This document shows positions 1 to 6,976 of a stretch of DNA of 8,083 nucleotides, piece by piece. The translations under genes were made by a program, and so were the position numbers. The notes below the pieces were generated by a model. That model searched no databases. It saw nothing but the letters and a program-made list of their open reading frames with translations, and was not told the DNA's origin. The stretch's first letter is position 1. Every line of letters begins with the position of its first letter. Where the stretch lies: NCBI GenBank assembly GCA_964576465.1, contig CAZNXE010000272.1, positions 1 to 8,083 of the forward strand. Direction: 5' to 3'. The DNA comes from CAZNXE01 sp964576465 (lineage in GTDB: Bacteria; Planctomycetota; Planctomycetia; Pirellulales; JAEUIK01).

Positions 1-1
1 G

Positions 2-1273
2 GTCGCCTTTGAACCGCTGTGGTTTCGACGACTCGTGGAACGAATCGTCCTAATGGTCGTGCTGGTATATCTGATCGTGTTTGGCCTGCTGGGACATTTC
101 TGCATGCCGAAGATCATCGTCTGGTGGTCGGGCCTTACAGGAACGCCAGCCGCCACATTTGCCCAAGTGGGCGCGACCACGCGATATCTCAATCCCTTCC
201 GGTTGCTAGGGGCCGTGTCGCACGATCCAGACTCCGGCTTGGCACTTCGACTGATCGTCGTTACGGCAGTGCTCGTGCTGGTTGGTCTGTTGTGCTTTGT
301 GCGGCTGGTCGTTCGCCTTCGGGCGCATTACGAAGAAGAGAACTACATTCGCCCGGCCGATCACCGACGAAGCGTGCGTGCCATCGGACAGAATCCCCTG
401 GCATGGTGGACTTGGCGACGTGTTAGCCAGTTTCGCGGCCACATCAATCTTTATTTGACGTGGACAACCTTGGTGCTGTACGCGGCTTGGATGTTGCTAG
501 AAGACCGCTGGCCTCCCTGGTTGGCGATGAGTCAACTGCAAATGATTCACCGGCTCGGCGGCGAAGCAATGCTCTCGGTCGCCGCGCTGCAACTGGCAGT
601 CGTGCCGATGGCCTTTCTCAACGGGCTGTGGGATAGCAATTCGCAACAGCGGGTCCAACGGCTCGAACTACTGCTCATCACGCCGTTGGGCGGGCGACAG
701 TTTCTTCAGGCCAGCGCGGTCGCGGCTTGGACTCGAGGGAAGGGGTACGCTCTGGGTGCCATCGTCATTTGGTCGGCGTCCGTCATCGCCGGGCGAATCC
801 ATTGGTTCGAGGCCGCCGCAATCTTGCTGCTGGGGTCTTGCTATCTGCTGCTGTGCTTTGCAGTCGCCTTTCGCAACTTCGCCCGGGTCGAGAGCGATCA
901 GTCGGTCACCGTGCGTGGACTGGTGTGGTCCATCGGCATGCCACTGCTAACGTTCGCCCTGTTCCAAATGGGTAGCCACACGTTGGCCGCCGCGACACCC
1001 CTGGGCAGCATCTTCGTGCTCTCGCTGCCAGCCGCCGAACGAGCAAGCTGGGTCAGTTGCTCCATGCCAACCATCTGGTTCATCGCCAGTACGGTCTCCG
1101 TCGCCTGCCTCATCAGCTCGCTGCTGCTATTAAAATCGGCGGTTCGCAACTTCGACCAAGAGATACACCATTGGTTCGAGGCAAATCTGGTTCGTGGTGT
1201 AACCAAAAAGCCCAGCAAGAAGACTCCTCGACGAGCGTTCCTCAGGTGGCTGGTGCCGGCCGCCAGTCGATAG
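2..1273 (+). CDS. ABC-2-type transporter permease-like polytopic membrane protein (5' partial)
   Basis: The frame is open to the left edge: codons before the GTG at 35 read VAFEPLWFRRLVE and run smoothly into the first membrane segment. The true start therefore probably lies outside the window, and GTG 35 should not be trusted. The visible 423 residues contain about eight hydrophobic segments (near residues 15-34, 82-105, 150-165, 190-207, 249-264, 271-292, 304-322 and 358-378), then a basic tail rich in Lys and Arg that is presumably cytoplasmic. Between segments four and five is RLELLLITPLGGRQF (residues 220-234). It resembles the 'LELLL-TPL' loop of ABC-2 permeases common in planctomycetes, and NPLAWW near residue 131 resembles their 'NPvlW' motif. 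By analogy it would form the membrane part of an ABC exporter; substrate and ATPase are not visible and the ATPase may lie upstream. It ends 149 bp before the next start. I am confident it is a membrane protein and less sure of the ABC-2 assignment. Confidence 0.72.
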   Translation, partial: VAFEPLWFRRLVERIVLMVVLVYLIVFGLLGHFCMPKIIVWWSGLTGTPAATFAQVGATTRYLNPFRLLGAVSHDPDSGLALRLIVVTAVLVLVGLLCFVRLVVRLRAHYEEENYIRPADHRRSVRAIGQNPLAWWTWRRVSQFRGHINLYLTWTTLVLYAAWMLLEDRWPPWLAMSQLQMIHRLGGEAMLSVAALQLAVVPMAFLNGLWDSNSQQRVQRLELLLITPLGGRQFLQASAVAAWTRGKGYALGAIVIWSASVIAGRIHWFEAAAILLLGSCYLLLCFAVAFRNFARVESDQSVTVRGLVWSIGMPLLTFALFQMGSHTLAAATPLGSIFVLSLPAAERASWVSCSMPTIWFIASTVSVACLISSLLLLKSAVRNFDQEIHHWFEANLVRGVTKKPSKKTPRRAFLRWLVPAASR

Positions 1274-1414
1274 TCTTTCGAGAGCAGCGGATTCTGTGAG
1301 GCGAACGATCGTCTCGTGCGGATGCCGCGACGATGGGTTACAGTGGCAGGAAGCTTTGGCCCCACGGTTGAAGTCGGCTTCCGTCATTCGCTGCCATGTG
1401 TGCTCTTCGAATCC

Positions 1415-1420
1415 GAGGTG
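1415..1420 (+). promoter_or_regulatory. Ribosome binding site deciding the start at 1423
   Basis: GAGGTG (GAGGTGAT with the next two bases) is a near-perfect match to the anti-Shine-Dalgarno complement. It lies just before ATG 1423 with short spacing. It supports ATG 1423 over the in-frame ATG at 1396, which would put nine extra residues before the signal peptide and has no comparable site. Confidence 0.55.
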
Positions 1421-1422
1421 AT

Positions 1423-4329
1423 ATGCGACCATTCAATAAGACTGGCACGGCGCCTGGTAACTTTCTCTGGCCGTTGCTTGTGCTGCTACTTGGTGCGAGT
1501 CAATCACATCCGCCAAACGTAAGCTTTGCCGCCGATCAGCTTCCTCGGTCGCTTGACGATCGGATTGTGATCGAGCTGTTTGCCGAGGCGCCGGATATTG
1601 TGACGCCCATCGGGATGGTGGTCGACAGCCGTGGTCGGGTATTGGTGATCGAGAGTCATACGCATTTCCGACCCGACGAGTACGACGGTCCTGAGACCGA
1701 TCGCATCCGTGCATTTGAAGATACCAATGGTGACGGGCGAGCCGATCGTATTACGACTTTCTTCGAGGGCACTCATCAGACAATGAGTCTCGCGTTGGCC
1801 GACGATGACAGCCTGTTTGTGGCCACACGCCGGGAGGTGTTTCGGCTGCGCGATGAAGATGGCGATGGGGTTGCCGACAGTCGGACACAGATTGCAACAC
1901 TGAAAACCGACGGCGACTATCCCCACAACGGGCTGTCCGGTTTAGCGCTCGATAACTTTGGCCACATCTATTTTTCCCTGGGCGAGAATCTCGGCGCGTC
2001 GTTCGACTTGGTCGGGAGCGATGGCACCACGGTCAGCGGTGGCGGCGAGGGAGGCAGCATCTTCCGCTGTCGTACCGATGGCTCGAATCTGAAACGATTC
2101 GCGACGGGGTTCTGGAACACGTTCTCGCTCGCCTTCGACGCCTACGGAAACCTGTTCGCCGTGGACAACGATCCCGATTCGCGGCCTCCATGCCGGTTGC
2201 TGCATGTCGTCTCCGGGGGCGACTACGGATATCGATTTCGCAACGGACGCACGGGCCTGCACCCGTTTACATCGTGGAACGGTGAATTGCCCGGCACATT
2301 GCCGATGGTCGCTGGCACCGGCGACGCACCCTCGGGAGTGATCGCATACGAATTCGGCGCGTTCCCTCCAGACTTTCAGGGCAACCTGCTGGTCACTTCC
2401 GCCTGGATCCACCATCGGATCGAGCGCCACCAGTTGCATCGCGATGGGGCTTCGTTTCGCTCGACGTCCGAGGTGTTGATTCAGGGCGACGATCGTTTCC
2501 GGCCCATCGACATCGCCGCCGCGCCCGACGGATCGCTGTTGGTCACCGATTGGGTCGATCCCTCGTACAACGTTCATCGCCAAGGCCGCATCTGGCGGAT
2601 CCGCGCTCGCGAGAATGCTTCGAGTGACAACAAGCCATCAAGTAATGATCTTCGTTCCCAGTTAGCCAACCCCGACATTCGCGTGCGTCACAAAGCTGCG
2701 GAACAACTTGTTTCGATTGACAACCAGTCATCGTCGATGGCCGAAGAGCTGCGGAAACTGAAAGACCCCCGGGCACGTGTGGCAATCGCCGGGGCATTGG
2801 CAACAGGTAGGTCTAGCGACAATGAAACTCTTCACGAAATGATGCAGCACGACGAGAGCGACGAAGTGCGGGCGGCCATTGTGCGGCTGTTGCCTACGAA
2901 GGACGTCGACTGGATAGGCATTGTCCGTTCGGATGATTCACCCATCGTGCAAGCAGCCGCTTTGCGACGAGCGCACGTAGGAGCCAACGACGACGCTGGG
3001 CTGCGCACCGTCTTGGACATGCTCAATGACAATGATGCGTTTATTCGGCAAGCTGCCAGAGACGCGCTCATCCGCTCGCCGGAAGTTCTTGCCGCGCTCA
3101 GTTGGGAAGAACTCAACGCGAAGGAACTAAGAGGCATCATGCTCGCCGCCCGATCGGCGAACTTTGACGGATTTCGCAAGCTGCTTGGTTCTCTATTGAG
3201 CAATCCGGATCAGGATGTCCGTTTCATCGCCACGCAGTGGATCGGAGAAGAGGGACTGCAAGAATTTCGGAAATTACTCGAGGACAGCCTGTCTGCCGAA
3301 GTGACCGACGGGGCGATCCTCAAAGCCACGCTGACGTCGCTTGCACTGCTGGATGGAAAGTCGCCCAAGGATGCGGAGCGTGGCGGAGACAAGTATCTTG
3401 CCAGCTTGTTGGATCGCACAGACTTGTCGCGATCGACACTTATCGAGGTAATTCGTCTTCTTCCGGCCAATCACGCTGCGCTGACCGCCGGTCGTTTGAA
3501 AGCGCTGCTGACATCTGACGATCCATCACTGCAAATCGAAGCAGTTCGCGCGCTGCGAGAATCCGACATCGGTACAAGAAACGAGTTGTTATTTGAAGTC
3601 GCTTCGGACGTTACGAGGCTTGTTGATGTAAGAGCAGAGGCAGTTGTCGGCCTTTCCGCAGCGAATACCGGCCGAGTTGCCCAACTGGTCTCACTTACTG
3701 GCGATCGTGAATCGGCCATCCGCCGTGAGGCGTTACGATCGCTGTTTGGGGCCACGTTGAGTGTCTCGCAACAACAGACATTGCGTGATCGTGCTCCTTC
3801 CACCGACGATGAAGATGCATTGGTGCATCGACTTATCGATCCGGCTTGGCGGCCCGAGCGAGCTGCGCACGACGACATCGACGGCTGGCTGTCGCGGATT
3901 TCTGATTCTGGCGATGTGGCGGCGGGGCAACGGGTGTTTTTTCATCCACGTCTGGCCGCTTGCGGACGCTGCCATCGTGTGGCCGGGCGGGGCGCCGCGA
4001 TCGGACCTGAGCTAACGTTCATTGCCCGATCGATGGATCGCCGGAAACTGCTAGAAACCATCTTGCAACCCAGCCGCGAAATTGCCCCGCATTATCAGAC
4101 TTGGGCCATTGAAACGACCGACGGCAAGTCGCTGACCGCCATGCTCATCAGACGAGGCGGTGCCAAGAGCACGTATGCCGACCGCGACGGAAAGACCTTT
4201 GAACTAGCGAACGACGAAATCGACGTTCACATCCCACAGCCCTTGTCGATCATGCCAGAGGGTTTGCTCGACAATTTGACGAGCCGAGAAGCGGCCGATC
4301 TGTTGGAATACCTGACTGAACTACGGTGA
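1423..4329 (+). CDS. Exported PVC-type protein: propeller dehydrogenase-like domain, HEAT-like repeats, CxxCH cytochrome c
   Basis: The 968-residue protein starts with a signal peptide: MRPFNK, a hydrophobic core WPLLVLLLGA and a likely cut after SFA or SFAA near residues 36-37. Residues 44-395 form a beta-propeller like soluble aldose/sorbosone dehydrogenases and the planctomycete 'membrane-bound dehydrogenase' domain (TIGR02604 type). Marks are PHNG with H168 at the place of the sugar-dehydrogenase catalytic His, VTDWVD, and the closing GRIWRI at 388. Two acidic loops, DTNGDGRAD from 100 and DEDGDGVAD from 144, look like calcium sites. Residues 405-800 are helical HEAT-like repeats, for example DIRVRHKAAEQL at 418 and ESAIRREALRSL at 763. 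Residues 831-968 match the single-heme domain TIGR02603: C847-GR-C850-H851 binds heme and M944 in SIMPEG is the likely axial ligand. It probably oxidises a sugar-like or other organic substrate in the periplasm and passes electrons to the heme; substrate and cofactor cannot be read from the sequence. The start at 1423 is preferred to 1396. Confidence 0.93.
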   Translation: MRPFNKTGTAPGNFLWPLLVLLLGASQSHPPNVSFAADQLPRSLDDRIVIELFAEAPDIVTPIGMVVDSRGRVLVIESHTHFRPDEYDGPETDRIRAFEDTNGDGRADRITTFFEGTHQTMSLALADDDSLFVATRREVFRLRDEDGDGVADSRTQIATLKTDGDYPHNGLSGLALDNFGHIYFSLGENLGASFDLVGSDGTTVSGGGEGGSIFRCRTDGSNLKRFATGFWNTFSLAFDAYGNLFAVDNDPDSRPPCRLLHVVSGGDYGYRFRNGRTGLHPFTSWNGELPGTLPMVAGTGDAPSGVIAYEFGAFPPDFQGNLLVTSAWIHHRIERHQLHRDGASFRSTSEVLIQGDDRFRPIDIAAAPDGSLLVTDWVDPSYNVHRQGRIWRIRARENASSDNKPSSNDLRSQLANPDIRVRHKAAEQLVSIDNQSSSMAEELRKLKDPRARVAIAGALATGRSSDNETLHEMMQHDESDEVRAAIVRLLPTKDVDWIGIVRSDDSPIVQAAALRRAHVGANDDAGLRTVLDMLNDNDAFIRQAARDALIRSPEVLAALSWEELNAKELRGIMLAARSANFDGFRKLLGSLLSNPDQDVRFIATQWIGEEGLQEFRKLLEDSLSAEVTDGAILKATLTSLALLDGKSPKDAERGGDKYLASLLDRTDLSRSTLIEVIRLLPANHAALTAGRLKALLTSDDPSLQIEAVRALRESDIGTRNELLFEVASDVTRLVDVRAEAVVGLSAANTGRVAQLVSLTGDRESAIRREALRSLFGATLSVSQQQTLRDRAPSTDDEDALVHRLIDPAWRPERAAHDDIDGWLSRISDSGDVAAGQRVFFHPRLAACGRCHRVAGRGAAIGPELTFIARSMDRRKLLETILQPSREIAPHYQTWAIETTDGKSLTAMLIRRGGAKSTYADRDGKTFELANDEIDVHIPQPLSIMPEGLLDNLTSREAADLLEYLTELR

Positions 4330-4394
4330 CCTACGGTCAGAAATAATCGACCGCAACCCCGATACCTCGCACCTTCCCGAAACGACCCTTTGGA

Positions 4395-5282
4395 ATGATT
4401 GACCGACTGCGAACGTTGTGGGACGACGGATTCATTGCCCACCTGCGGAAGGCGGTCCGTCATTGGCGACAAGACGACGGCAACGTGTGGGCTGCCGCCA
4501 TGGCGTATTATTCCGCGCTGGCATTCTTCCCGCTGTTGATGATCCTAACCGCGGGGCTTGGGCTCGTACTGCGGTTTACCGGCTGGGGACGCGACGCTCG
4601 GGCTCGGCTGCTGGAATCGATTGCCGGTCAAACGTCTGCCTCGCTTGCCGATGAAATCAATCATGCCTTAAACGCGCTGGAGTCGAACGCGGCAGTCGGT
4701 GGACCGATCGGAGCCGTAATCATGCTAACGGTTTCGGTGGCGATGTTCGCGCACTTCGAGCGATCGTTCGATCGCATTTGGGGCAGGGCCGACCGACCGC
4801 CGCGAGGCATGCTCTATGCCGTACGAAACGCGCTGCGACGAAGGTTGGTCGCATTTGTCATGCTGCTCGCCACCGGCACATTGGTGGTCATCACCTTTAT
4901 CGCGGGGATGGCTTTAGATGCGGCTGCCGCTTGGGGCAACGATCTGTGGCCCATCCCAAGTTGGTCGGTGAAGTTCGCCCACGCAGTAGTAAGTTTTGTG
5001 ATCAACGGTGCGATGTTCGCCCTGATCTACAAAACATTGCCCCGAGTACGTGTCGGCTGGAACGAGGCGACCCGCGGCGCGATGGTCGCCGCGGTGATAT
5101 GGGAACTCGGGCGACTGGTGCTAGGGCTGTTCCTGCCAATCTCACGCTACTCAGCCTACGGCGTCGTAGGCTCGTTCATCGCCACACTGTTGTGGGTCTA
5201 CTTCGCTTCGTGCGTCGTGTTTCTCGGCGCCGAATACGTGAAGGTCGTTCGCTCAGAGTCGGCACCAAGCGAGACACCGTAG
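4395..5282 (+). CDS. YihY/virulence factor BrkB family inner-membrane protein
   Basis: The 295-residue length is usual for the family. After a short amphipathic N-terminus comes AAAMAYYSALAFFPLL (residues 33-48), the family's 'A-AYY-L-F-PLL' first membrane segment. Further hydrophobic segments lie near 101-119, 150-176, 193-213, 227-247 and 254-280, six in all. The C-terminal signature is intact: Y255-G256, G259-S260, LLWVY at 265-269 and GAE at 278-280. LPRVRVGWNEATRGA at 215-229 matches the family's loop before the fifth segment. The family was once called ribonuclease BN by mistake and is now regarded as membrane proteins of uncertain, possibly transport, function, so no reaction is assigned. 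The gene starts 65 bp after the cytochrome gene and may share its transcript. The only ribosome-binding-like bases (TTTGGA) sit directly against the ATG, but no alternative start is close. The stop codon lies inside the first copy of an 8-bp direct repeat. Confidence 0.92.
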   Translation: MIDRLRTLWDDGFIAHLRKAVRHWRQDDGNVWAAAMAYYSALAFFPLLMILTAGLGLVLRFTGWGRDARARLLESIAGQTSASLADEINHALNALESNAAVGGPIGAVIMLTVSVAMFAHFERSFDRIWGRADRPPRGMLYAVRNALRRRLVAFVMLLATGTLVVITFIAGMALDAAAAWGNDLWPIPSWSVKFAHAVVSFVINGAMFALIYKTLPRVRVGWNEATRGAMVAAVIWELGRLVLGLFLPISRYSAYGVVGSFIATLLWVYFASCVVFLGAEYVKVVRSESAPSETP

Positions 5283-5319
5283 GGGCCCTAGGAAAGAGAC
5301 AAGATAACGCGATTGCGGT

Positions 5320-5393
5320 GTGCCACTGGCTTTGCCAGTGCTTTGCACCAAGATGGATTTTGCTGCAATCGGCACTGGCAAAGCCAGTGGCAC
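5320..5393. repeat. Nested palindromic repeat, REP-like or miniature element
   Basis: Two 22-bp arms, 5320-5341 and 5372-5393, are perfect reverse complements across a 30-nt loop. Each arm is also a hairpin: CACTGGC-TTT-GCCAGTG at 5324-5340 and CACTGGC-AAA-GCCAGTG at 5373-5389. Inside the loop TTGCA (5343-5347) pairs with TGCAA (5364-5368), so the long hairpin can continue inward past a small mismatch. The element fills the spacer between two convergent genes, a usual place for repetitive extragenic palindromes. From memory, CACTGGC-TTT-GCCAGTG-type palindromes recur in Pirellula-like genomes; that recollection was not checked here. Confidence 0.85.
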
Positions 5394-5400
5394 CCTTTTT
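5320..5400 (+). terminator. Possible intrinsic terminator of the BrkB-family gene
   Basis: The 22-bp inverted repeat is followed on the + strand, two bases after the right arm, by TTTTT at 5396-5400. This could end rightward transcription 38 bp after the BrkB stop. On the opposite strand the hairpin is not followed by a T-run, so termination for the leftward hydrolase would have to rely on the hairpin alone. The 30-nt loop is longer than in a classical terminator, and the arms may instead fold into two separate small hairpins. Confidence 0.4.
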
Positions 5401-5420
5401 CAACGGACTGGTAGGGGCAA

Positions 5421-6287
5421 CTATGTCTGGCCGATGAATTCAAGCAGCAACTCATTCACCTGTTCGGGCTCGTCGTGCTGTACCCAATGGGTGGCGTCGG
5501 CGATTTGCTCGAGCCGTCCGTCTTCGCAGTAGTCGACGCTTGGCTGCGCCATTTCGCTGCCAAGGAATTGGTCTTTCATGCCCCAGATGATCAGCGTCGG
5601 GGGGCGCACGCGAACCGTGTCGACGCGCGAGGGGCGCACCCGAAACGCCGCACGATACCAATTGATCATGCCTGTCATCGCGCCAGGCTGTTGCCATGCT
5701 TCGCGGTAATGTTCCATATCGGCGTCGGTGAACGTTCCCTTGTTGGCCGTCTTTTGGATCCCACGGAGCGTTCGACGGCAGTCGCCTTTCAAGAATCCCC
5801 GCTCGGGAAACCAGGGCAACTGAAAGTAGAACATGTACCAACTCTTGCGCATCTGCTTCAAACTGCGAAGATGCCGCTGCATGACAATAGGATGGGGAAC
5901 GTTGAGAATGACCAGCCGCCCGACTCGATCGGGATGCGCAATCGCCGTCCACCAAGCCACTGCCGCCCCCCAGTCATGCCCAACGACGGTGGCTTGCTCT
6001 CGTCCCATCGCGTCGATCAACCCCACGACATCGCCAGCTAACGTATCAATGCCGTAGGCTTTTACCCCGTGAGGTTTCTCGCTGGTGTTGTAGCCCCGTT
6101 GATCGGGGACGACCACCCGATATCCGGCATCCGCCAAGACATCGATTTGATGCCGCCAGCCATACCAGAACTCGGGGAACCCGTGCAGCAGAACGACCAG
6201 TGGCCCCTGCTCCGGACCAGCCAGTGCGACGTGCAACGTCACGCCATTCACGGAGATGGATTGATGTTCAACCTGAAGTTCGCTCAT
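5421..6287 (-). CDS. Alpha/beta hydrolase, epoxide hydrolase-like
   Basis: This is a 288-residue cytoplasmic enzyme with no signal peptide. The oxyanion-hole motif HGFPEFWYGWRHQ starts at H35. The nucleophile elbow is G103-H-D105-W-G-A, with Asp rather than Ser, as in epoxide hydrolases and haloalkane dehalogenases. The other catalytic residues fit D239 (WGMKD) and H267 (THW). Two cap-domain tyrosines expected to open the epoxide are present: Y154 in YFQLP and Y211 in INWYR. Together these favour an epoxide hydrolase, converting an epoxide plus water to a vicinal diol, over a fluoroacetate dehalogenase, which shares LNVPHP. The natural substrate is unknown. ATG 6287 was chosen: it has GGAA five bases upstream, and MSELQVEHQSI is a typical start. 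An in-frame TTG at 6317 would add ten residues of no recognisable character. The gene is 111 bp downstream of the PIN gene on the same strand and converges on the BrkB gene across the palindromic spacer. Confidence 0.9.
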   Translation of the reverse strand: MSELQVEHQSISVNGVTLHVALAGPEQGPLVVLLHGFPEFWYGWRHQIDVLADAGYRVVVPDQRGYNTSEKPHGVKAYGIDTLAGDVVGLIDAMGREQATVVGHDWGAAVAWWTAIAHPDRVGRLVILNVPHPIVMQRHLRSLKQMRKSWYMFYFQLPWFPERGFLKGDCRRTLRGIQKTANKGTFTDADMEHYREAWQQPGAMTGMINWYRAAFRVRPSRVDTVRVRPPTLIIWGMKDQFLGSEMAQPSVDYCEDGRLEQIADATHWVQHDEPEQVNELLLEFIGQT

Positions 6288-6398
6288 CGGTATTCCGCAT
6301 TTGTGGCCGGGTGGCAAAGAAGTTGAGATGCCCTAGTGTGACGTCGCCATCGGTCAGATGAAAGAGGCACGCTCGATGGGTCGCAAAGTCTCCCTCAC
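6288..6398 (-). other. Spacer between PIN gene and hydrolase gene
   Basis: The 111 bp separate two leftward genes and contain no reading frame of note. A short inverted pair, CCATCG at 6347-6352 and CGATGG at 6374-6379, could form a weak 6-bp stem, but there is no T-run after it. No clear promoter is seen, so it stays open whether the hydrolase is co-transcribed with the PIN gene. Confidence 0.3.
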
Positions 6399-6935
6399 TC
6401 ACCCGATGATCTTGATCCACCATTCGTATAGCGGATCGGATTGACGAGGATGGAACCTTCCGAATCGCTGAATACGAAGGAGAACGTCCCGAATCTTTTT
6501 GTTACTCATGCCCTGTGTCGTTTCCCATCTCTGTACCATCTCGCTTGTGCTGATGACTCGAATCTGCTGTTCGGATGCGATTTGTCGTGCTTTCTTATCG
6601 TCCGTTGCCACGATCCACCCACGCGACTTTGCGATGGCCAAAACACTAGCCTCTCCGTCGTCCAAGTTCTGGGCAAGACGAACGAACCACTCCATTTCCC
6701 GTGGACCTTCGAGCTGACAAAGACGAATCAGCCCTGCATCGACGGCCTCGCTGAGGTCGATTCGTCGCGGAACTAAATTCTCCGGAGACTCGTGATCGAT
6801 ACATCGAATCCATAACGCTTCTTGCTGGACAAGATCGGACACGCACACACCGTGAAAGTGCTCGAAGATTGATATCTGATCGCCGGTGGCATACAGGTTA
6901 ATCAGACAACACGTGTCGATGATCCGCTCTTCCAT
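6399..6935 (-). CDS. PIN-domain protein, probable ribonuclease (toxin-like, DUF3368-like)
   Basis: The 178 residues keep the acidic residues of a PIN nuclease: D7 in IIDTCCLINL, E39 in VQQEAL, D92-D93-G-E95 in LDDGEASVLAIA, and D112-D113 in ATDDKKAR. The LxxGEAxxLxxA then TDDxxAR order resembles the DUF3368-like branch rather than classical VapC. PIN proteins cut RNA using magnesium or manganese, and many act as toxins of toxin-antitoxin pairs. A C-terminal extension of about 50 residues (125-178) follows the PIN core. It is basic and aromatic, with MSNKKIRDVLLRIQRFGRF and a final YEWW, and might bind RNA or the partner. ATG 6935 has a strong ribosome binding site. The gene starts 41 bp after the stop of the XRE/ImmA-IrrE gene, which suggests one operon with that protein as its regulator. 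Toxicity is inferred from family and context only. Confidence 0.85.
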   Translation of the reverse strand: MEERIIDTCCLINLYATGDQISIFEHFHGVCVSDLVQQEALWIRCIDHESPENLVPRRIDLSEAVDAGLIRLCQLEGPREMEWFVRLAQNLDDGEASVLAIAKSRGWIVATDDKKARQIASEQQIRVISTSEMVQRWETTQGMSNKKIRDVLLRIQRFGRFHPRQSDPLYEWWIKIIG

Positions 6936-6938
6936 GAT

Positions 6939-6944
6939 CTCCTC
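6939..6944 (-). promoter_or_regulatory. Ribosome binding site of the PIN gene
   Basis: Read on the minus strand, GAGGAG stands three bases before ATG 6935 (GAGGAGATCATG). This is a strong Shine-Dalgarno match. It fixes the PIN start and suggests efficient independent translation within the operon. Confidence 0.6.
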
Positions 6945-6976
6945 AAGACGTCCGGTATCGTTTCAACCCGGTGGTA

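Noticed and set aside
1274..1422. Search for a promoter or a small gene between the membrane protein and the cytochrome gene
   Set aside because: No convincing -35/-10 pair was found; TTGAAG at 1368 lacks a matching -10 box. Open frames crossing this spacer lack domains and ribosome binding sites.
1942..2583. 213-residue open frame on the - strand inside the cytochrome gene
   Set aside because: It lies wholly opposite the conserved propeller domain, and its composition looks like a complement shadow of a GC-rich gene.
4321..4337. Tandem CTACGGT at 4321-4327 and 4331-4337 across the cytochrome stop codon
   Set aside because: Two 7-bp copies ten bases apart are too short to distinguish from chance, and no operator symmetry is seen.
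5280..5290. Short palindrome TAGGG-G-CCCTA at the BrkB stop codon
   Set aside because: The 5-bp stem has a one-base centre, which is too tight to fold in RNA, and there is no T-run after it.
4778..5437. 219-residue + strand open frame overlapping the BrkB gene and the palindromic spacer
   Set aside because: It is out of frame with the clear BrkB-family protein, and its C-terminus is only a translation of the inverted repeat.
5475..6041. 188-residue open frame on the + strand opposite the hydrolase
   Set aside because: It is antisense to a gene with complete catalytic motifs, and its translation has no recognisable domain or membrane or signal pattern.
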